A DNA stretch of 64,000 bases from Phallus indusiatus (taxonomy: Eukaryota; Basidiomycota; Agaricomycetes; Phallales; Phallaceae): positions 741,391 to 805,390 of the forward strand of contig JAQFWX010000014.1 in assembly GCA_027605045.1 (NCBI GenBank). Reading direction: 5' to 3'. Below the pieces are notes generated by a model. The model saw only the letters and a list, made by a program, of their open reading frames with translations. It was not told the DNA's origin and did no database searches. The translations under genes and the position numbers were made by a program. Of this stretch, positions 1-12,313 are shown in pieces (positions within the stretch are counted from its first letter, which is position 1; each line of letters begins with the position of its first letter).

Positions 1-2180
1 AACCCGAAGGAGCTGCATGCGACATCTACTAATCTCTTTGATATCATTGTATTTTGGCACGTGGAACACCTCTTGGCAGAGAAGCGCCGATCGACGCTTG
101 CGCATCCCTAAAATTATCGAAAGTCAGGGTCCCTTCGGATTTTGTAAATCCTTGCTGCAAGAACAACGTCACCATGGATTTTCTGTAATCTATTTTTTAT
201 ATTCCTATCCGTTGTCGTCTCGCATGGTAAGGATAAATGAAGATTCCGAAGGCTCTAATCAACCTATTGAGCTCCAACCAGTCGCATCTTAGCCTAAAGA
301 TTTTCCTCCACCTTACTGCGAACCCGAATGACCTGATGTTCTCTCATTCTCGATTGGCTTGATGTTGTCGTAAAAAGCCCCGATTTGTGAGTATTCAAGT
401 AATTGTCGGGGACAACGCTTTGATAATGCAGCCTTCTCGGATACAGCTGGTTGGTGACTTCACTCGATTTGCGATACTATGTGGTAGTTCGAAAACTTAA
501 TGCACAATTCATTCATTGCTTGTATAAAAATAATACGACGCGCAAGTCATCCATTGAGCCATTCCGGAAAGCGCTATCAATACAATCCCAAGACCAGAGT
601 CTGTATAGTCTGAGAGCCCCGTGCCTATATATTGCATCGAACCTTGAACACTAAATACCCCAAATTGTCTAGAACCTCTGCTACGTCAATCCAATTATTA
701 CAGATGCTTTTGACTAATGATATTATACCTTATCTTCTGTGAATAAAAATGTCGTTAACATTGCTTCCAGGGTTTAGACGATTGCATAAATATGCTGTGC
801 TTACGAACGAAAGGTATATCTAGACAGGTAAGGGCTTGTCCGATACAACTTCCGATTAATAGATAAGCACTATACCAAGACAAATGCATCCAGACTAAAC
901 GCAGGCGGTTGTTGTGTGCTTTCATATGCTATGCCATAAGTTAAGGTAATAAGAGTTATTCGGATAGGAAAAAAATCATATACTGAAACCAACTTAATAA
1001 TAATAATAGGTAACTACTACAATACTAAGTATCATGATTCCTCATTAAACGTTCAACGCCCGGGTGTTGGGACGTCCGACCACCAACTGTTCTACCGCGC
1101 AGTCGGAAATTTGAGCAAATTACTGTTGAAATTTCTTTTTTCGTATCTCTATTCTTCATAATCTAATTGGATATTTTCTCTAGATACAAAAATCTTTATC
1201 TGGAAAAGGTAGGTATATGTATCTAAGCACTCTATCCAGTATTAATAACTCATGCCAGCCTTGTTCATGCGGCTCGATGATACTTTCGCGGCAGCGCAAC
1301 AGGCCGCGCCCAAATTCTTGTATTATGTGGGCAGCCAGGGCCACATCTCACATGCACGGGTTCCCTACACAACGACTGCATGCAAAGGTTTGGGCGACTA
1401 CCAGCTTCTAGTTTATAATAATGAACGTTGAGTCAAATGCAGCTTAGTCTGTTAACCAGTGATTTGGGTCGCATCTCCAACGGACTTCATGTGGCCCCGG
1501 CCTTTCGTCATCGGGAATTCTCTGAAGTACTTACCTTGGAGACTTTCAGATGTATGGCGAACGTTCTCCGGAGATAAAAGCTAGATCACCGATAGGTTAA
1601 CGAAACCGGAACCTGACAGCAACTATGCCGACAACACAATATCTCCCGAACTTTTCTGCGCTCAGCTCAGTTACGGTCATATTTATAGCTCTGAACTTTG
1701 CATACTCTAACACGTGGTTCAGAAACATGTGCTCCGAGTATTGACGGGGCCGGATCTATATCAAGGCAAGCTATTCGCTTTGAAAACAAAGGGCAATTAC
1801 ATAATTGTTTCAACATTTGACTTCTCAACAACTTCAAAAGGTCAACGTTCAATGATTCAGTGACCCGCGGCCGATGATCAATGAATGAACCAAACTAAAG
1901 TAACAATGCGCCTCATGAATCCGGTGGATTTGACCACAAGCCGACGTATTGGTACCTGGCTTGATCAGTGGAATGCTCGACTCGGAGCTTCATTTCGCTG
2001 CGCTTATAACAACAATGGTGTGCACTCTCTTCATGAAAATTTGTCATCATTGACTCAAAAACATAGTATATCAACATTTTCTACTTCTAAGTATTGCGTA
2101 TATCATGGCATTTACAGGGGTTGGACATCAGTCGAGATCCATCTCGCAAAATTACAGTCACCCCTAGAAACGCCACCGTT
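1..2180. other. Intergenic DNA without a supported gene
   Basis: No frame carries a recognisable domain. A short stretch near 40-110 (a CACGTG-type motif followed by a degenerate copy of flanking bases) resembles positions around 3616-3690 and 8313-8390, so a third, heavily decayed copy of the segmental duplication probably begins here. One GC-richer island, 1250-1431, is listed separately. Confidence 0.5.
1252..1431 (+). CDS. Short open frame in a GC-rich island, possible gene relic
   Basis: Fifty-nine codons from an ATG to TGA in a patch visibly richer in G and C than its AT-rich surroundings. The frame reads like real protein (for example FLYYVGSQGHISHARVPY) with mixed hydrophobic and aromatic residues, and a candidate splice acceptor (TCCAG) lies just upstream at about 1236-1240. 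I do not recognise the family. It could be one surviving exon of a decayed or transferred gene. No partner exon was found on either side, so treat it as a relic or chance frame. Confidence 0.22.
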   Translation: MPALFMRLDDTFAAAQQAAPKFLYYVGSQGHISHARVPYTTTACKGLGDYQLLVYNNER

Positions 2181-2404
2181 CACTAAGCATTAGCGGTCAC
2201 CGGCGAAATCATTGTTCGTTTGTCTATCTGTCTTAAGCCATGATACAAGGTGATAAGATGATTTTCCGGATGGCCAGCAGATTTGGATAATATACCATCC
2301 ACAATGAGCTCAAGTGCAAAGTTGAACAGATTTGATGAACTGACGTGCGAACGAGAAGACTCTAGATTCTTGGGCTTGGTGAGGGTAGGTCTCGGATCGG
2401 CTTT

Positions 2405-4158
2405 ACGGGAGAGCATGCGGGCGTTGGAGGAGCTCAAATATTAATATGGCGCTATGGACATTGTATCATTGCCATTATTTCGGAGGACGGACATCGCATC
2501 CGTGATATCACGAAACTAAGCAGCCCAGGGGGAAAAACTAACGCTGATTAGCTCGCATAACAGTATGTCAGTTCTTGCCAGTTCCCGTCAGCGCTAACGT
2601 GATCTACAATAAAATACTAAAGTCGGTCGTGAGAAAAGAAAGGAAGGCCATTCTAAGCGTGACACTTTCTTCGGAGTCTGAGCCTCAGTGAGGATCGTTG
2701 TTCGCGGCATGTTCATTATTTACAACAAGCACCCACAAAGTTTTCTCAATTTAATTTTTTGAGGGGCTGATTTCAGGTTAAGTATCCGATTTTACCCATT
2801 GACTTTTTCTTTGATCTGATTGATATCGCTTTTAAACCACACTCTTTCGAAATGCGGAAGCGAATCTCGGTGGTGATTGATGGCTGCATTGGATTTGGAA
2901 TTGCGACACTAATATGCCATATATAGCAGATTTTTCTGCCAGTAAGTAAATGCATTTGAGAAAATCCGATGCTCGCCTTGTTACCAATAAAATGTGCCTT
3001 ACCCGATACCCCGCCGGGCGCCGGCGTCTCACGTCTTCTTTTGCCTGGCTGCATTCACTATTCAGAACAACTTCGACACCCTCGCTAATCTTCCTACCAC
3101 AATTTTGAATTTTCTTTGACGACAGACCCACGGCAGAGAATGAGCTATATTATTTTCAGAGATCAGATCGAGATCAAGCAAAGGGACAGACACACCAGCG
3201 GTTTTTTTTAGAAAAGATGCCGGACGCGTTAGTTATCGGATAGGCCACTTCCTGCTACATACCTTATCGTCGGTCGTAAGCACCACTTTGATCTACCGAT
3301 ATACTCTCCATAATCATGATACTCTCATTTCGCTAAATACAAATCCATCGACGAAGTGCTACCATGACTCAGTTACAGCGAGTCTGCCCTCGAGATAAAC
3401 TAATTCTTTTAAATAAATGACGCGTCTCATCACAAAATTCCAACGCATCCGTGCACATGTACATGGACTCCGAAAAAAATACACCCAATTCAAAAGAGCG
3501 CGCCGGTCAATGGTCTAGGTCTCAGGTCTCGGCTCCGGAGCACATTCCCCGACCTTGAAACCATGATGGGTACTTCACAGCCGAAATCCAAATGACATTT
3601 GCCGTCTTCACTCCTCTTATCATTGTGTTTGGCACGTGAAACGCCGTTACACAGACAAGCGCGGCTTGAGAATATTGATCACTTGCTTGCAACGGTTTTT
3701 CTCTCATGTGCGTAACGCCTTTTCCTCGTCAAGTTTTGTCCTAATCACAGAAATCTGGCACTTCGCCTAAGTTGCATGAAATAACATGGTACTTCCTGAC
3801 GACATATCACATTTAGATACTAGCTAATAGCTTAGTACGTATGAGATGTACATGATGGGTACAAAAAAACTATTGTTGAGTTGGAAAAAGGCTGATCACA
3901 TATGTGGTACATCACACCGTCGTCTCTGACTCACATCTAATGGACACCAGTGAATGCGGGTATGTGCCCTCAAAGCATCTTTTCTACAGAAACGTTTAGG
4001 ACTAAAGTATTCCTATAAGACCATGAACTGCGGAAACTGAATAGTTGGACGTACCAATGATTGCATTGAAATCGTAAGCCGATTTGTTTGCAAACAAGAT
4101 GGCGTTTACCTTCCGCAAGTCTGGTAAACTCTGCACCGCTATTCAACATTCATGATGC
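2405..4158. repeat. Segmental duplication, copy A
   Basis: Aligns by eye in the same orientation with 7141-8883 over its whole length with scattered substitutions and small indels. Shared landmarks include the block around 2455-2620 versus 7180-7390, the block at 2640-2740 versus 7495-7590, the string GGGTACAAAAAAACTATTG at about 3856 and 8563, and the end at about 4150 versus 8880. No conserved open frame runs through both copies, so this is probably decayed non-coding or pseudogenic DNA. The homology stops exactly where the non-LTR retrotransposon begins in copy B. Confidence 0.75.
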
Positions 4159-6324
4159 GAACTATAAGTATTGTTTAAACATAGGAGGAAGCTCGATGCG
4201 TACCACAGACAGATAAACTCTTTGTTCAGGTTCATATTCAAGGTGAGCAGTTTGAGGTGTACTATCTGGATGTGGCGGATGATATCGACTTTGTTGAAGA
4301 AGTGAGCATGGTGACAGTGATTGAAATTGCACACAAAGATGGTCCTTGTCGCGGATGATATTTCCTGAATGTATGGCTGAAGGGAGTTGGGATCAATATA
4401 TTCAACCTTCTTCAGGATGGAATGACTCTATAAAGTTTAATTTGTCTTAAGTGGTGTAAGAAGAAAGAGAGAGTACTGAGCCACATACCGGAGTGATGCT
4501 TTCAGAGCTCATGTATGAGAATGAGAATAATTGTAAGGCAAAAATGGGCTTGATTTAAGTTTATGTAGCACTAATGGAACTTGGAACTTCAACGCTTTGT
4601 ACCACAAGAGGATGTATCCTTTTATATGCGAGGCGGGAAAATTGACCGGTGGCCGCTGCTTTTCGCGTCTAGCCGATATTATTAGAGTCTTAGACCCATG
4701 CCGGCCAATGAATGCTGGGTAGCACGCGTATCTGCGAAGTCTATTCTAGCCGAGTAGAATGTTACGCGAGGGGTGTTATTGATATTTGAGTGATTGCGCG
4801 AGTAAACTGGTCGTTTTAAAGTTTTCCCTAAAATCATGGCATAGCCGACCTCACTTCTGGCCACCGTTGCAAGTTGTACACACATATTATGACCCTTGTT
4901 CTTTTCTTTCGCATTCCCACAGTTTTCTATATTATTTCTTTCATTGTTCTTTCTCAATATCCTCAGACTCCACGGCTCCATGTTAGAAGAAACTGCCGAC
5001 GAAAATCTAGTGGGAAAACCAGAGATCCAATGAAATCGGTGTGGTTAACCCGTTCTCAGAATTGCTGGATTTTACCAATGAAATCACCTTTGGTTTAAGC
5101 CTAATATATAAGGTAGAGATACCCAATGATGGGATGTTATCATGTTGCCGGTATTTATGTATTTGAATGGAAACTTGACATATTTTCCATTGGACTTGAC
5201 CAACAAGACACCTTTGGCTTCGGACTGCTGCGTTGATGATGACAAGTCCGACATTTTGATAGGATAGGAGCTGGATAACTCCAAAATGATAGTAATCCCA
5301 CCGATACTGGAGAACAGACCTGCAAGTAGTTCCGAAAAATTCCGTTCAAAAGCCTTCTCTCCACAACGTTCATTTACCTAAGTTTCGATTAAAGGGAAAT
5401 ATATCCGGACTTCATAAAAGTCGCTAAGTCTGTTCTTTCACTCCTCCTCTCATCATCTCCCCATGGCAATCCGTGAGCTCACTCACGCCAGTGCTGGCTC
5501 TTCCAGCGGTTCCTGCTCCTACTTACTAGATGAGAGTCCATTATTTTCCGTTGATAATTTTACTAACGGTTGTAGTTATACCGGAATCACCAAAAATCGA
5601 GTTTCGCGGCAGGACGGACATAAGTAAGGCGGACTTGAAGGGGCCATCATTCAAGAATCAACGGTGAGCAATGTTTTTTTCGCTTGACTTATAGTGCAGA
5701 TCATTGCCATAATTAGATATTGAGATATTCATTTCTATATAATAATAACCAAGTATTTACTTTAAAATATGATAAATTTTGTAACTGGTAAAATAACTAA
5801 AATATACGCGGGCTGCCAGTGGAAGGAAAACTAATAATAACTGAGCGCAAATATCAGTTTTTGATTTAGTGTGAATATTACTAAATTAAAATGACAGTTC
5901 CAATTTCAAAAAAATAAAGTTCCCAGAAAGAAAAAATGGAATAGGAGTGAAGAACCACGTTAATTTTTGTAGTGCCGTGATCAACATTGATCAATTCCCA
6001 TGGTAATCCTAGACAAATTTCGACTGGTTTTTCCACAGTGGCTCATGTAGTACCTTCCCAGTTCTCTGTGTTTCGTATGATGTACCCCTCTCGGTAATAT
6101 ATCGGCTCAGTCAACGAGGGAATAAACGTCTCTTTTGGTTTCATTTATTTTTTTCCTGATCACTAACTGTGTCGTATCTCGACACAAATATTATACATAT
6201 ACATATATATATTAGCAAAGCATACCTGAATGAGGTGCGCCCCAAAAAAGTAAGTTGTACAGAGTGATGCACAAACACATCTTTATAAACATAGATATAA
6301 ATGCGACGTTCGGCGTGGGGGAAA
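4159..6324. other. Intergenic region with a partial copy of the Hsp20 downstream flank
   Basis: No gene supported. About 4888-4985 (CT-rich, containing CAATATCCTCAGACTCCACG) resembles the flank just beyond the intact Hsp20 locus at 24766-24845, and about 6040-6180 resembles 24840-24980. Positions 5690-5950 are very AT-rich. These blocks indicate repeated local duplication of the Hsp20 locus and its 3' side. Confidence 0.5.
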
Positions 6325-6915
6325 TTATTGAATCTGGATCTTAAATGAGCCTTGATCCTCAGTAATATTGGGAACACGAAATGTTGAAATGCTGTCTTGC
6401 AATGTTGCGTTAATGTTGGAGGCATCAACAGCACGAGGAAGCCAGACTGTCCGTGTAGAGTGCGACGCACTGACAAGGTCGCGGTCGGATGAGATTACAG
6501 TAGACGCAGAAGAATCTGATTTAGTGTCAGACCTTGAGATAGAGTGACAACGTGAGATAGTAAACATACCTTCGTTGGATGCAGACGTGTCTCCATTCCC
6601 GTTTTCTGAAATAGCCGCGCCTTCCTCAGTCGCGTTGAGAGCGGCGTTCCCATTCTCATTATTGCGATGCGCCCTAGCCAAGTCCTTCCCTTCAATAGTC
6701 AAATTACGTCCATTATACCAACTCTGACCTCAAGGAACTTCAACTTCGACAATATAATCGTTGTCGTGCTCTGACAGGTCTAGAGTTGGGTGACGAGATT
6801 GGAGTCGAAAGGTGCGAAGTGGGGGTGCACGGTTGGGAATGAGTATAACGATCGGGTTAAACGGGCTACGACTTCGGAGGCGAAATTCGTTGAAAAATGT
6901 GGGAGGGAGGGACAT
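6325..6915 (-). pseudogene. Hsp20 (small heat shock protein) pseudogene
   Basis: On the minus strand the frame starts MSLPPTFFNEFR and ends FKIQIQ, closely matching the intact Hsp20 at 25185-25838 (MSLSRTFFNEFR ... FRVQIQ). It keeps the TLDLSEHDNDYIVEVEVP block and the C-terminal TVWLPRAVDASNINATLQD block. It is broken. Directly after EVP about 20 bases present in the intact gene are missing, which shifts the frame and gives an immediate TGA near 6729-6731. The N-terminal third is also scrambled relative to the intact copy. Several substitutions in the alpha-crystallin core (GIL becomes SIS) fit loss of constraint. It is most likely a dead duplicate of the locus 19 kb to the right. Its upstream flank (about 6990-7120) still resembles the promoter side of the intact gene. 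Confidence 0.85.
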
Positions 6916-7140
6916 TGTGGTAAGCTGCTGGTTATTAAGGTGATTCGTTAATTGCTTTTTTTTAGATTTGAGTTGAAATGAGACGTCGAAACAGAGAGTT
7001 TATATACTCACTGACAACTGACTGATTTGTCGAAGAATATCGTTGAGCATTGGAGAAACGTCCAGTACGGACAGCCGCGACGACACGAACGATCATAACT
7101 AGATATGCGATTATCAATATTATAGAGCCGTTCTGCCATA

Positions 7141-8883
7141 TTCATGAGAGCGCCGATGTTGGAGGAGCTCGAATGCGGCGCGATGGCGATTGTATCGTTG
7201 CCATTATTTTCGGAAGATAGACATCGTACCCGTAATAGCACAGCACTAAGCAATCCAGGGGAAAAAAAACTAGCGTTGATTGACTCGAATAACAGTATAC
7301 AAGTTCTTGTCCTGTCAGTGTTGTTGTCATGTCTGCGGGCTTGAAGGAACGCGGCGCCGCGTCGGTGCAAACCCTGACGTGATCTAGAATGTAACGAAAC
7401 ATTGTTGGTTATAGATCTACACACGGCGTGAATGATAGTGGAGAACGGCCGTATACTCAACAATTTCAAGTTTGTCAAAGTCGGGAGTGAGAAAGGGATT
7501 GGGAAGCCATTAGAAGTGTGACACGTGACGCTGCCTTCGGAGTCTGAAGCTCTGAAGATCGTTGACCGCAGCTTTTTGACAACAAACCCCTACAAGGTTT
7601 TCTCAATTTTAGAGGAACCGACTTTAATTTGGTAAAGTAACCGCTGAAAAGAACTATAATATTATCCGATCTCAGCCTCAAATTTTGTTTGATTGATTTG
7701 GTAGCTTACACAACTTAAACTCGCCATCAAACCATTATCTTTCGAAATGTGGGAGATGTCGGATGGTGATTGAGGGCTACATTTGATTGATGCATCCGAG
7801 AAGACCCGTTCTTCGTCATGTTACCAATAAACATGTAGCCCCATCTGATGCTTCGCTGGTGTCTTACGTGTATTCTTTTACCTTCGTTAATTATCTTCGT
7901 ACCCACAGATTTCAATCTTCTTCAACTACCGACCCGTGGCAGACAATGAGATACATCAATTTTATAGATTAGATCGAGATTAAGATTAAGCAAAGCGACA
8001 GAGACCAGCGATTTTTCTGAGCAAAAATGTCGAACGCGTTCGTTATCGGATAGGGATAGGCCACCCTGCTACATGGCTTATCGTCGGCCGTAAGCACCGC
8101 TTTGATCTATTGATACATTCTCCCATAATGATACTCTCATTCCACTTAGTAGATACAAATTTATCGACGAAGTGCTATCACATTGACTCTGACCTCGAGG
8201 CAAACGAATTCTTTTGACGAGATGACGCAGTCTCATCACAACATTCAACGCATCCGCGCTCTTGAATCACGCCAATCCAAAAAGAGCAAGCTGAGACGAC
8301 ATTTGTTTTTTACCCCTCATATCAACGGATTTGGCACGTGAAACGCCTCTTGTCAGATACGCGCGCCTTGACAATATCGATCACATACATACGTACAACG
8401 GTTCTTCTCTTTTAACCAATCATGCACCTCCTCAATGTTTATCCTAACGCCAGAATATGTGGCACTTCACTTACATTGCCTATCGTACTTCCTGACGACA
8501 TTTAAAATACTCTGCAAGCCAATAGCTCCGAGTCTAAGATTGTATACGTATGAGATGTACATGGGTACAAAAAAACTATTGTTGAGTCGTATTTACTTGG
8601 AAAAAGGCCTATTGAAAGTTTGCACATCACACTTGTTGTCGTCTCTAGCTGACATTCAATGGACACAAGTGAAAACGGGTATGTACCCTCAAAGCATCTT
8701 TTCTAGAGAACCGTTTAGGGCTAAAGTATTCCCATAAGACCATGAACTACGAAAACTGAGTAGTGGACGTACCAATGATTGCATCGAAACTGTAAACCAA
8801 ACTGTTTGCAAACAAGATGGCGTTTACCTTCTGCAAGTCTAGTAAACTCTGCACCGCTATTCGACGTTCGTGACGCGAAGTAT
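7141..8883. repeat. Segmental duplication, copy B
   Basis: Second copy of the segment at 2405-4158, same orientation. It lies directly upstream of the Hsp20 pseudogene and is cut at 8883 by the tail of the minus-strand non-LTR retrotransposon. Copy A continues with different sequence from the homologous point (after GCGAAnTAT), so the insertion point is visible at base-level resolution. Confidence 0.75.
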
Positions 8884-9080
8884 GATGATGATTAATCAGG
8901 TTTATTGTCTATAGGGTCGCCCCCGGTCAGACATTATACAATATATGTAATCTAAGTATGTTCGTATATTGTAAATTAATTCTAAAACATCTGTTCCCGT
9001 TACCGGGATATGGCCAGTCCTTCAAGAAGGTGCTTCAGCCGTGTGATTTTGGGTTTGAGGGTAAATGATAAGAAGGGTGT

Positions 9081-9935
9081 CTAGCGTCTTGTTCGGGTTC
9101 TTTTGTTCTTCTTTGCTTTTCTGGCATGCGTAGGATTTCCGGTTGCAAGTGCGCCGAATTGTTGAGCTAGGCGCTCTGTGCTATCGAGAAAGGTCCAGAG
9201 GGCGTTGAGGCTTCTCTCGTTGTTGAGCAAGCCGCGCAGGTTGAATAGGTAGTATGGGAGGGTTTTCCGCATGACGCCTCTGGCTGTTCGATGTGCCGGG
9301 CAGTGTAAGAGAAAGTGGATGACTGTTTCGTTTCTCTCCGCGCACTTTGGGCAAGTAGGAGATTCAGACCGTTGAATACGGTGTAGGTGCGCGTTGAGGG
9401 GAGCGTGGCCCGTGCGTAATTGAATGAGTGTGCTGGCGCGTCTTCTTTCGAGTTCGCGTGACATCTTCCAGAAGTGCCGTGATGGCGCACTTTCATCGAT
9501 GGCTCTCAGGCGTCTGTATCTCTCTGTGCGACGGAAAGAGATGGTGTGTTGTTCAGCCAGTGATTTCCTGTATGTCTCTTTCAGTGTGGTTACACTTCTT
9601 GGTAGGTCTTGCTTCAACTGTTCAGGCAAAGTGTTGATGTGCGAAACTTCGTCCCTAGTTGCACCCTTCGCCTTCTGATCTGCCTTCTCGTTGCCCTCGA
9701 TGCCAGTGTGTCCCGGTACCCAGCGCAGCGTCAGCTGAATGTTTGGCTTCTGTTGGTGGAGGACTTCGAACTGCTGGCTGATTATTTCCACAATGTGATG
9801 CCCGGGTCTGGGCTGTCTGCTGGTGCAAGCCAATATCGCCGCCTTGTTGTCTAGGGCGATGGTTGCCTTTTCAACGTTCGTTTGACCTATAGCATGCATT
9901 CCCAGGCTGATTCCTACCAATTCCGCCTCAAACAC
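9081..9935 (-). pseudogene. RNase H domain and C-terminus of the LINE, frameshifted
   Basis: Continues the retrotransposon polyprotein in another frame after a frameshift near 9930-9960. FEAELVGISLGMHAI supplies the RNase H glutamate, TIALDNKAAILA the second aspartate and WVPGHTGIEGNEKAD the final conserved block. A Cys/His cluster follows: CPKCAERNETVIHFLLHC, the usual CCHC-like tail of fungal and insect LINE proteins. The end is Lys/Arg-rich (KKNKRTRTRR). Both halves of the RNase H fold are present, so a single small indel accounts for the break. Confidence 0.85.
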
Positions 9936-11450
9936 AGTGTGATCTGTGTCCTTTCCGAGTTTGTAGCTCCAGCTTGCAATTTCACGCCGTCCATGTAAGA
10001 AACCGCGGCTGCTCCCACATTGCCTCCAGTTGCTGATCCGTCCGTGTAGACTGTCAACGCGTTTGGTTCTGCGGCATCTACAGCTTTCCCTTCATCAACG
10101 TTCTTGGCTATGTTAATGTGAAAGCCGTGGTGCCATGTCGGATGCTTGCGCAAGGTCTCGACCTGTTCAGTGTGCTCTTCGTCCCATCCAAATGCACATC
10201 TCAGGGCTTCTATTGGTGTGGGGTGGGCTTTCCGGTGTTGTACCTTTGTTTGCGCATCTTCGTGTAGGGGATGATGTGATGGTAAGCTGATTAACCTTGC
10301 GGCTTCCCTCTGACACATCTCATTCAATAAAAGGTGCGCGGGTAGAATGTCTGCATGGACATGTAGGGATTCCGTTGGTGTAGTTTTCATGGCTCCTGTT
10401 GTGGCTAGTGCTGCCGCTCTCTGTATGCGCTCAAGTTTCCTTGCAAATCCGACTGATCCAGTAAGTCTTTTGGCGTTCGGTTTCTTGTGAACAGGCTGAC
10501 ACCAGACGCTGGCTGCATATAGAACTCTCGGGACGACGACTGCTTTATATAGGCGTTTCACGTAGGTGGGTGCTGTTCCGTGCTTCACTCTTGCAATTCG
10601 GCGTAGTTGCATCGCCCAGTCCAGACCCTTTGCATAAGCATGCTCTTGTTGTTCCTTGAAGCGGAGCTCCTGGTCAAGTATGATTCCCAGATATTTGACT
10701 GTTGTGGATGGTTTCACTTCTTGGTCGCGGAGTGTTAGCTTGGGCCTCCGGATTGGTTGTTTGCGCTTCTTGCGCTGCCGACGTCTTGAGAAACCAACTA
10801 ACTTGAGTTTTGACAGCTCGAAGGTTGATGTGTGGGCTTCTGCCCACTCGCGTGCTCCTCCAGGGCCGTCAAACATGCGTTTGAGTCTCTGATTGGCCTT
10901 GTGGAAGTCCTTAGCAGCTACCAGGTATGCCACGTCATCTGCGAAGCCTGTACCCAGCTCATTGCGTCCTGTTTTTGGTACCTCTACAAGGGGCGTGTTG
11001 TAGACCTCGTAACAAAACATGGAGGATGGTGCTCCTTGGTCGCAGCCATTTTCAATTGGTAAGGGGTCCGATACATAGTCGTCGAAGGTGAGTTGGGTAA
11101 CTCGTCCGTTCAGCGTTTCCGAAATGTAATCAGTGTACTCTAGGGGTACACCTCTCATCCGCATGTTGTGTATCAGGCGTCCTGGGGTGACACTCGGAAA
11201 TGCAGCTTTAACGTCGAGAAAGAAACCTGCTACCACTAGCCCTCTTCGCCATGCCTTTTTGATGAAGCCTACAACCCTGTGGAGTGCGTCCACTGTGGAA
11301 CGACCATTGCGGCCACCATACTGTTCATGCGCAAGTATGTGGTGCTTCTCTGCTTGGTGTAGAAGGGTTTCCGTTACACACGCTGATAAGATTTTTGGCA
11401 GGGTTTTTCCTAGTGTGATAGGTCGGTATGCATTCGGGTTGGCATAGTTC
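9914..11450 (-). pseudogene. Reverse transcriptase domain of the LINE, 5'-truncated
   Basis: The frame stays open from the truncation at 11450. It contains the RT fingers/palm with FFLDVKAAFPSV (motif A, Asp), GCDQGAPSSMFCYEVY (motif B) and the catalytic GFADDVAYLV (motif C, FADD in place of YADD). Next come the thumb and a long C-terminal region with VKYLGIILDQELRFKEQ and RVLYAASVWCQPV, typical of LINE proteins. An RNase H start, TVYTDGSATGGNVGAAAV (first catalytic Asp), follows near 10010-10060 before the frame is lost. The in-frame part beginning at the first internal Met is 459 residues. Loss of the upstream domains and the downstream frameshift make it non-functional. Confidence 0.85.
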
Positions 11451-12094
11451 TGTCATGTATCTAGGGCACTTTTACCCAGCTCAGCAAAAACAAGTCAAAA
11501 GGCACAGCCACTAAATCCAAAAACAGCATATAAACAACAAAAGCCCACATTATGTCAGTTTTTTACTATTCTTTTTTGAGCTCTTGCTTGTATTTGTGTA
11601 TCTCTATTTGTTTATTTTCTAGGAACAGTCATATGACTCAGTTCCAGGTACTTTTTATTTTTCTGTCTCACTATAATGTTTCACTATAATTTTTTACTAC
11701 TCCACCTTTACTAATTAATTTCCTTTCTAAGTAATTCCTTATCTTTTAATTACTAATATTTTGCTTTATTTGTAGCAGCCCCAAAGTGTATAAATAGGGA
11801 CTGATTTCTCTTGTAAATATGAATCTGCCTTATCATCTATACTAGTGCACCATAGTGCTTACCAATTAAATTGGTCTTTCTCTTTTCTTTTTCTTTCTCT
11901 TTTCTATCTCTACCTCAAGACTATCAGTAGCAGCCAGCTCAAGTCTTCAACAGCAGCAGCAAGCTCTGTCTCACCCTCAATAACAAGACCTTTGTTGCTA
12001 GACTAGGTTCCCTCTAAACAGCTCTTTTATTTGCAACAGTACAAGGTGCCTATACCTTGAACCAGAGCAAATACATTACAAAAACCTTATCACA
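11451..12094. mobile_element. LTR-like retrotransposon segment, ends not resolved
   Basis: Begins abruptly with TGTCATGTATC at the point where the LINE frame is cut, is AT-rich, contains a TATA-like TATAAATAGGG near 11800 and long pyrimidine runs around 11876-11915, and can be read to a terminal CA near 12094. These are features of fungal LTRs. No second copy, primer-binding site or target duplication was found in the window, so a solo or fragmentary LTR is possible and the right edge is a guess. Confidence 0.35.
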
Positions 12095-12138
12095 AATATC
12101 TTTGAATTCATGGGCTCTAAGAAAGCCTCAAGCACGTG

Positions 12139-12165
12139 CACGGCTTGCCGCGCTATTCCACCCTT
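12139..12165 (+). other. Degenerate Helitron-type hairpin end
   Basis: The block CACGTGCACGGCTTGCCGCG near 12134-12153 is nearly the same as the Helitron 3' terminus at 17488-17507 (CACGTGCGCGGCTTGCCGCG). The hairpin stem has one mismatch and the expected CTRR end is not intact. It is probably an older terminus of a related Helitron. Confidence 0.4.
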
Positions 12166-12266
12166 GTCCACAAGTGAAAAGACTACGATGACTAATTTAA
12201 ATGGGCTGACTAATTAATTACATAAGTAATTACGTAAAACTTTGTCAGCAATCCCAACACCTTGCG

Positions 12267-12313
12267 CGCGAGGCGCAGCCGAGCTCTGCCAATCGCGAGG
12301 CGAAGCCGAGCCT
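12267..12313. repeat. Two direct copies of a 20 bp GC-rich unit
   Basis: CGCGAGGCGCAGCCGAGCTC at 12267-12286 and a near copy at 12294-12313 (A for C at one position and a changed end), separated by 7 bases, in otherwise AT-rich DNA. The inner GGCGnAGCC can form a short hairpin. Probably part of a mobile element. Confidence 0.5.

Larger units (their letters stand above)
8884..11450 (-). mobile_element. 5'-truncated non-LTR (LINE) retrotransposon, RT plus RNase H
   Basis: A minus-strand element encoding reverse transcriptase followed by RNase H, with a ~195 bp 3' untranslated part ending in an AATAAA-containing stretch and an ATC-type repeat tail at 8884-8895. The 5' end (endonuclease and first ORF) is missing: the reading frame runs open to 11450, where an LTR-like sequence starting TGTCATGTATC abuts it. 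Architecture and host suggest a fungal Tad1-like lineage, which is inference. One frameshift separates the two coding parts, so the copy is dead. It sits exactly at the edge of duplicated segment B. Confidence 0.85.

Noticed and set aside
1045..1110. GC-rich stretch resembling a tRNA gene
   Set aside because: No B-box (GGTTCGANTCC-like) or foldable acceptor stem on either strand.
9424..11062. Plus-strand frames across the LINE
   Set aside because: Shadows of the reverse transcriptase/RNase H frames on the minus strand, which carry catalytic motifs.
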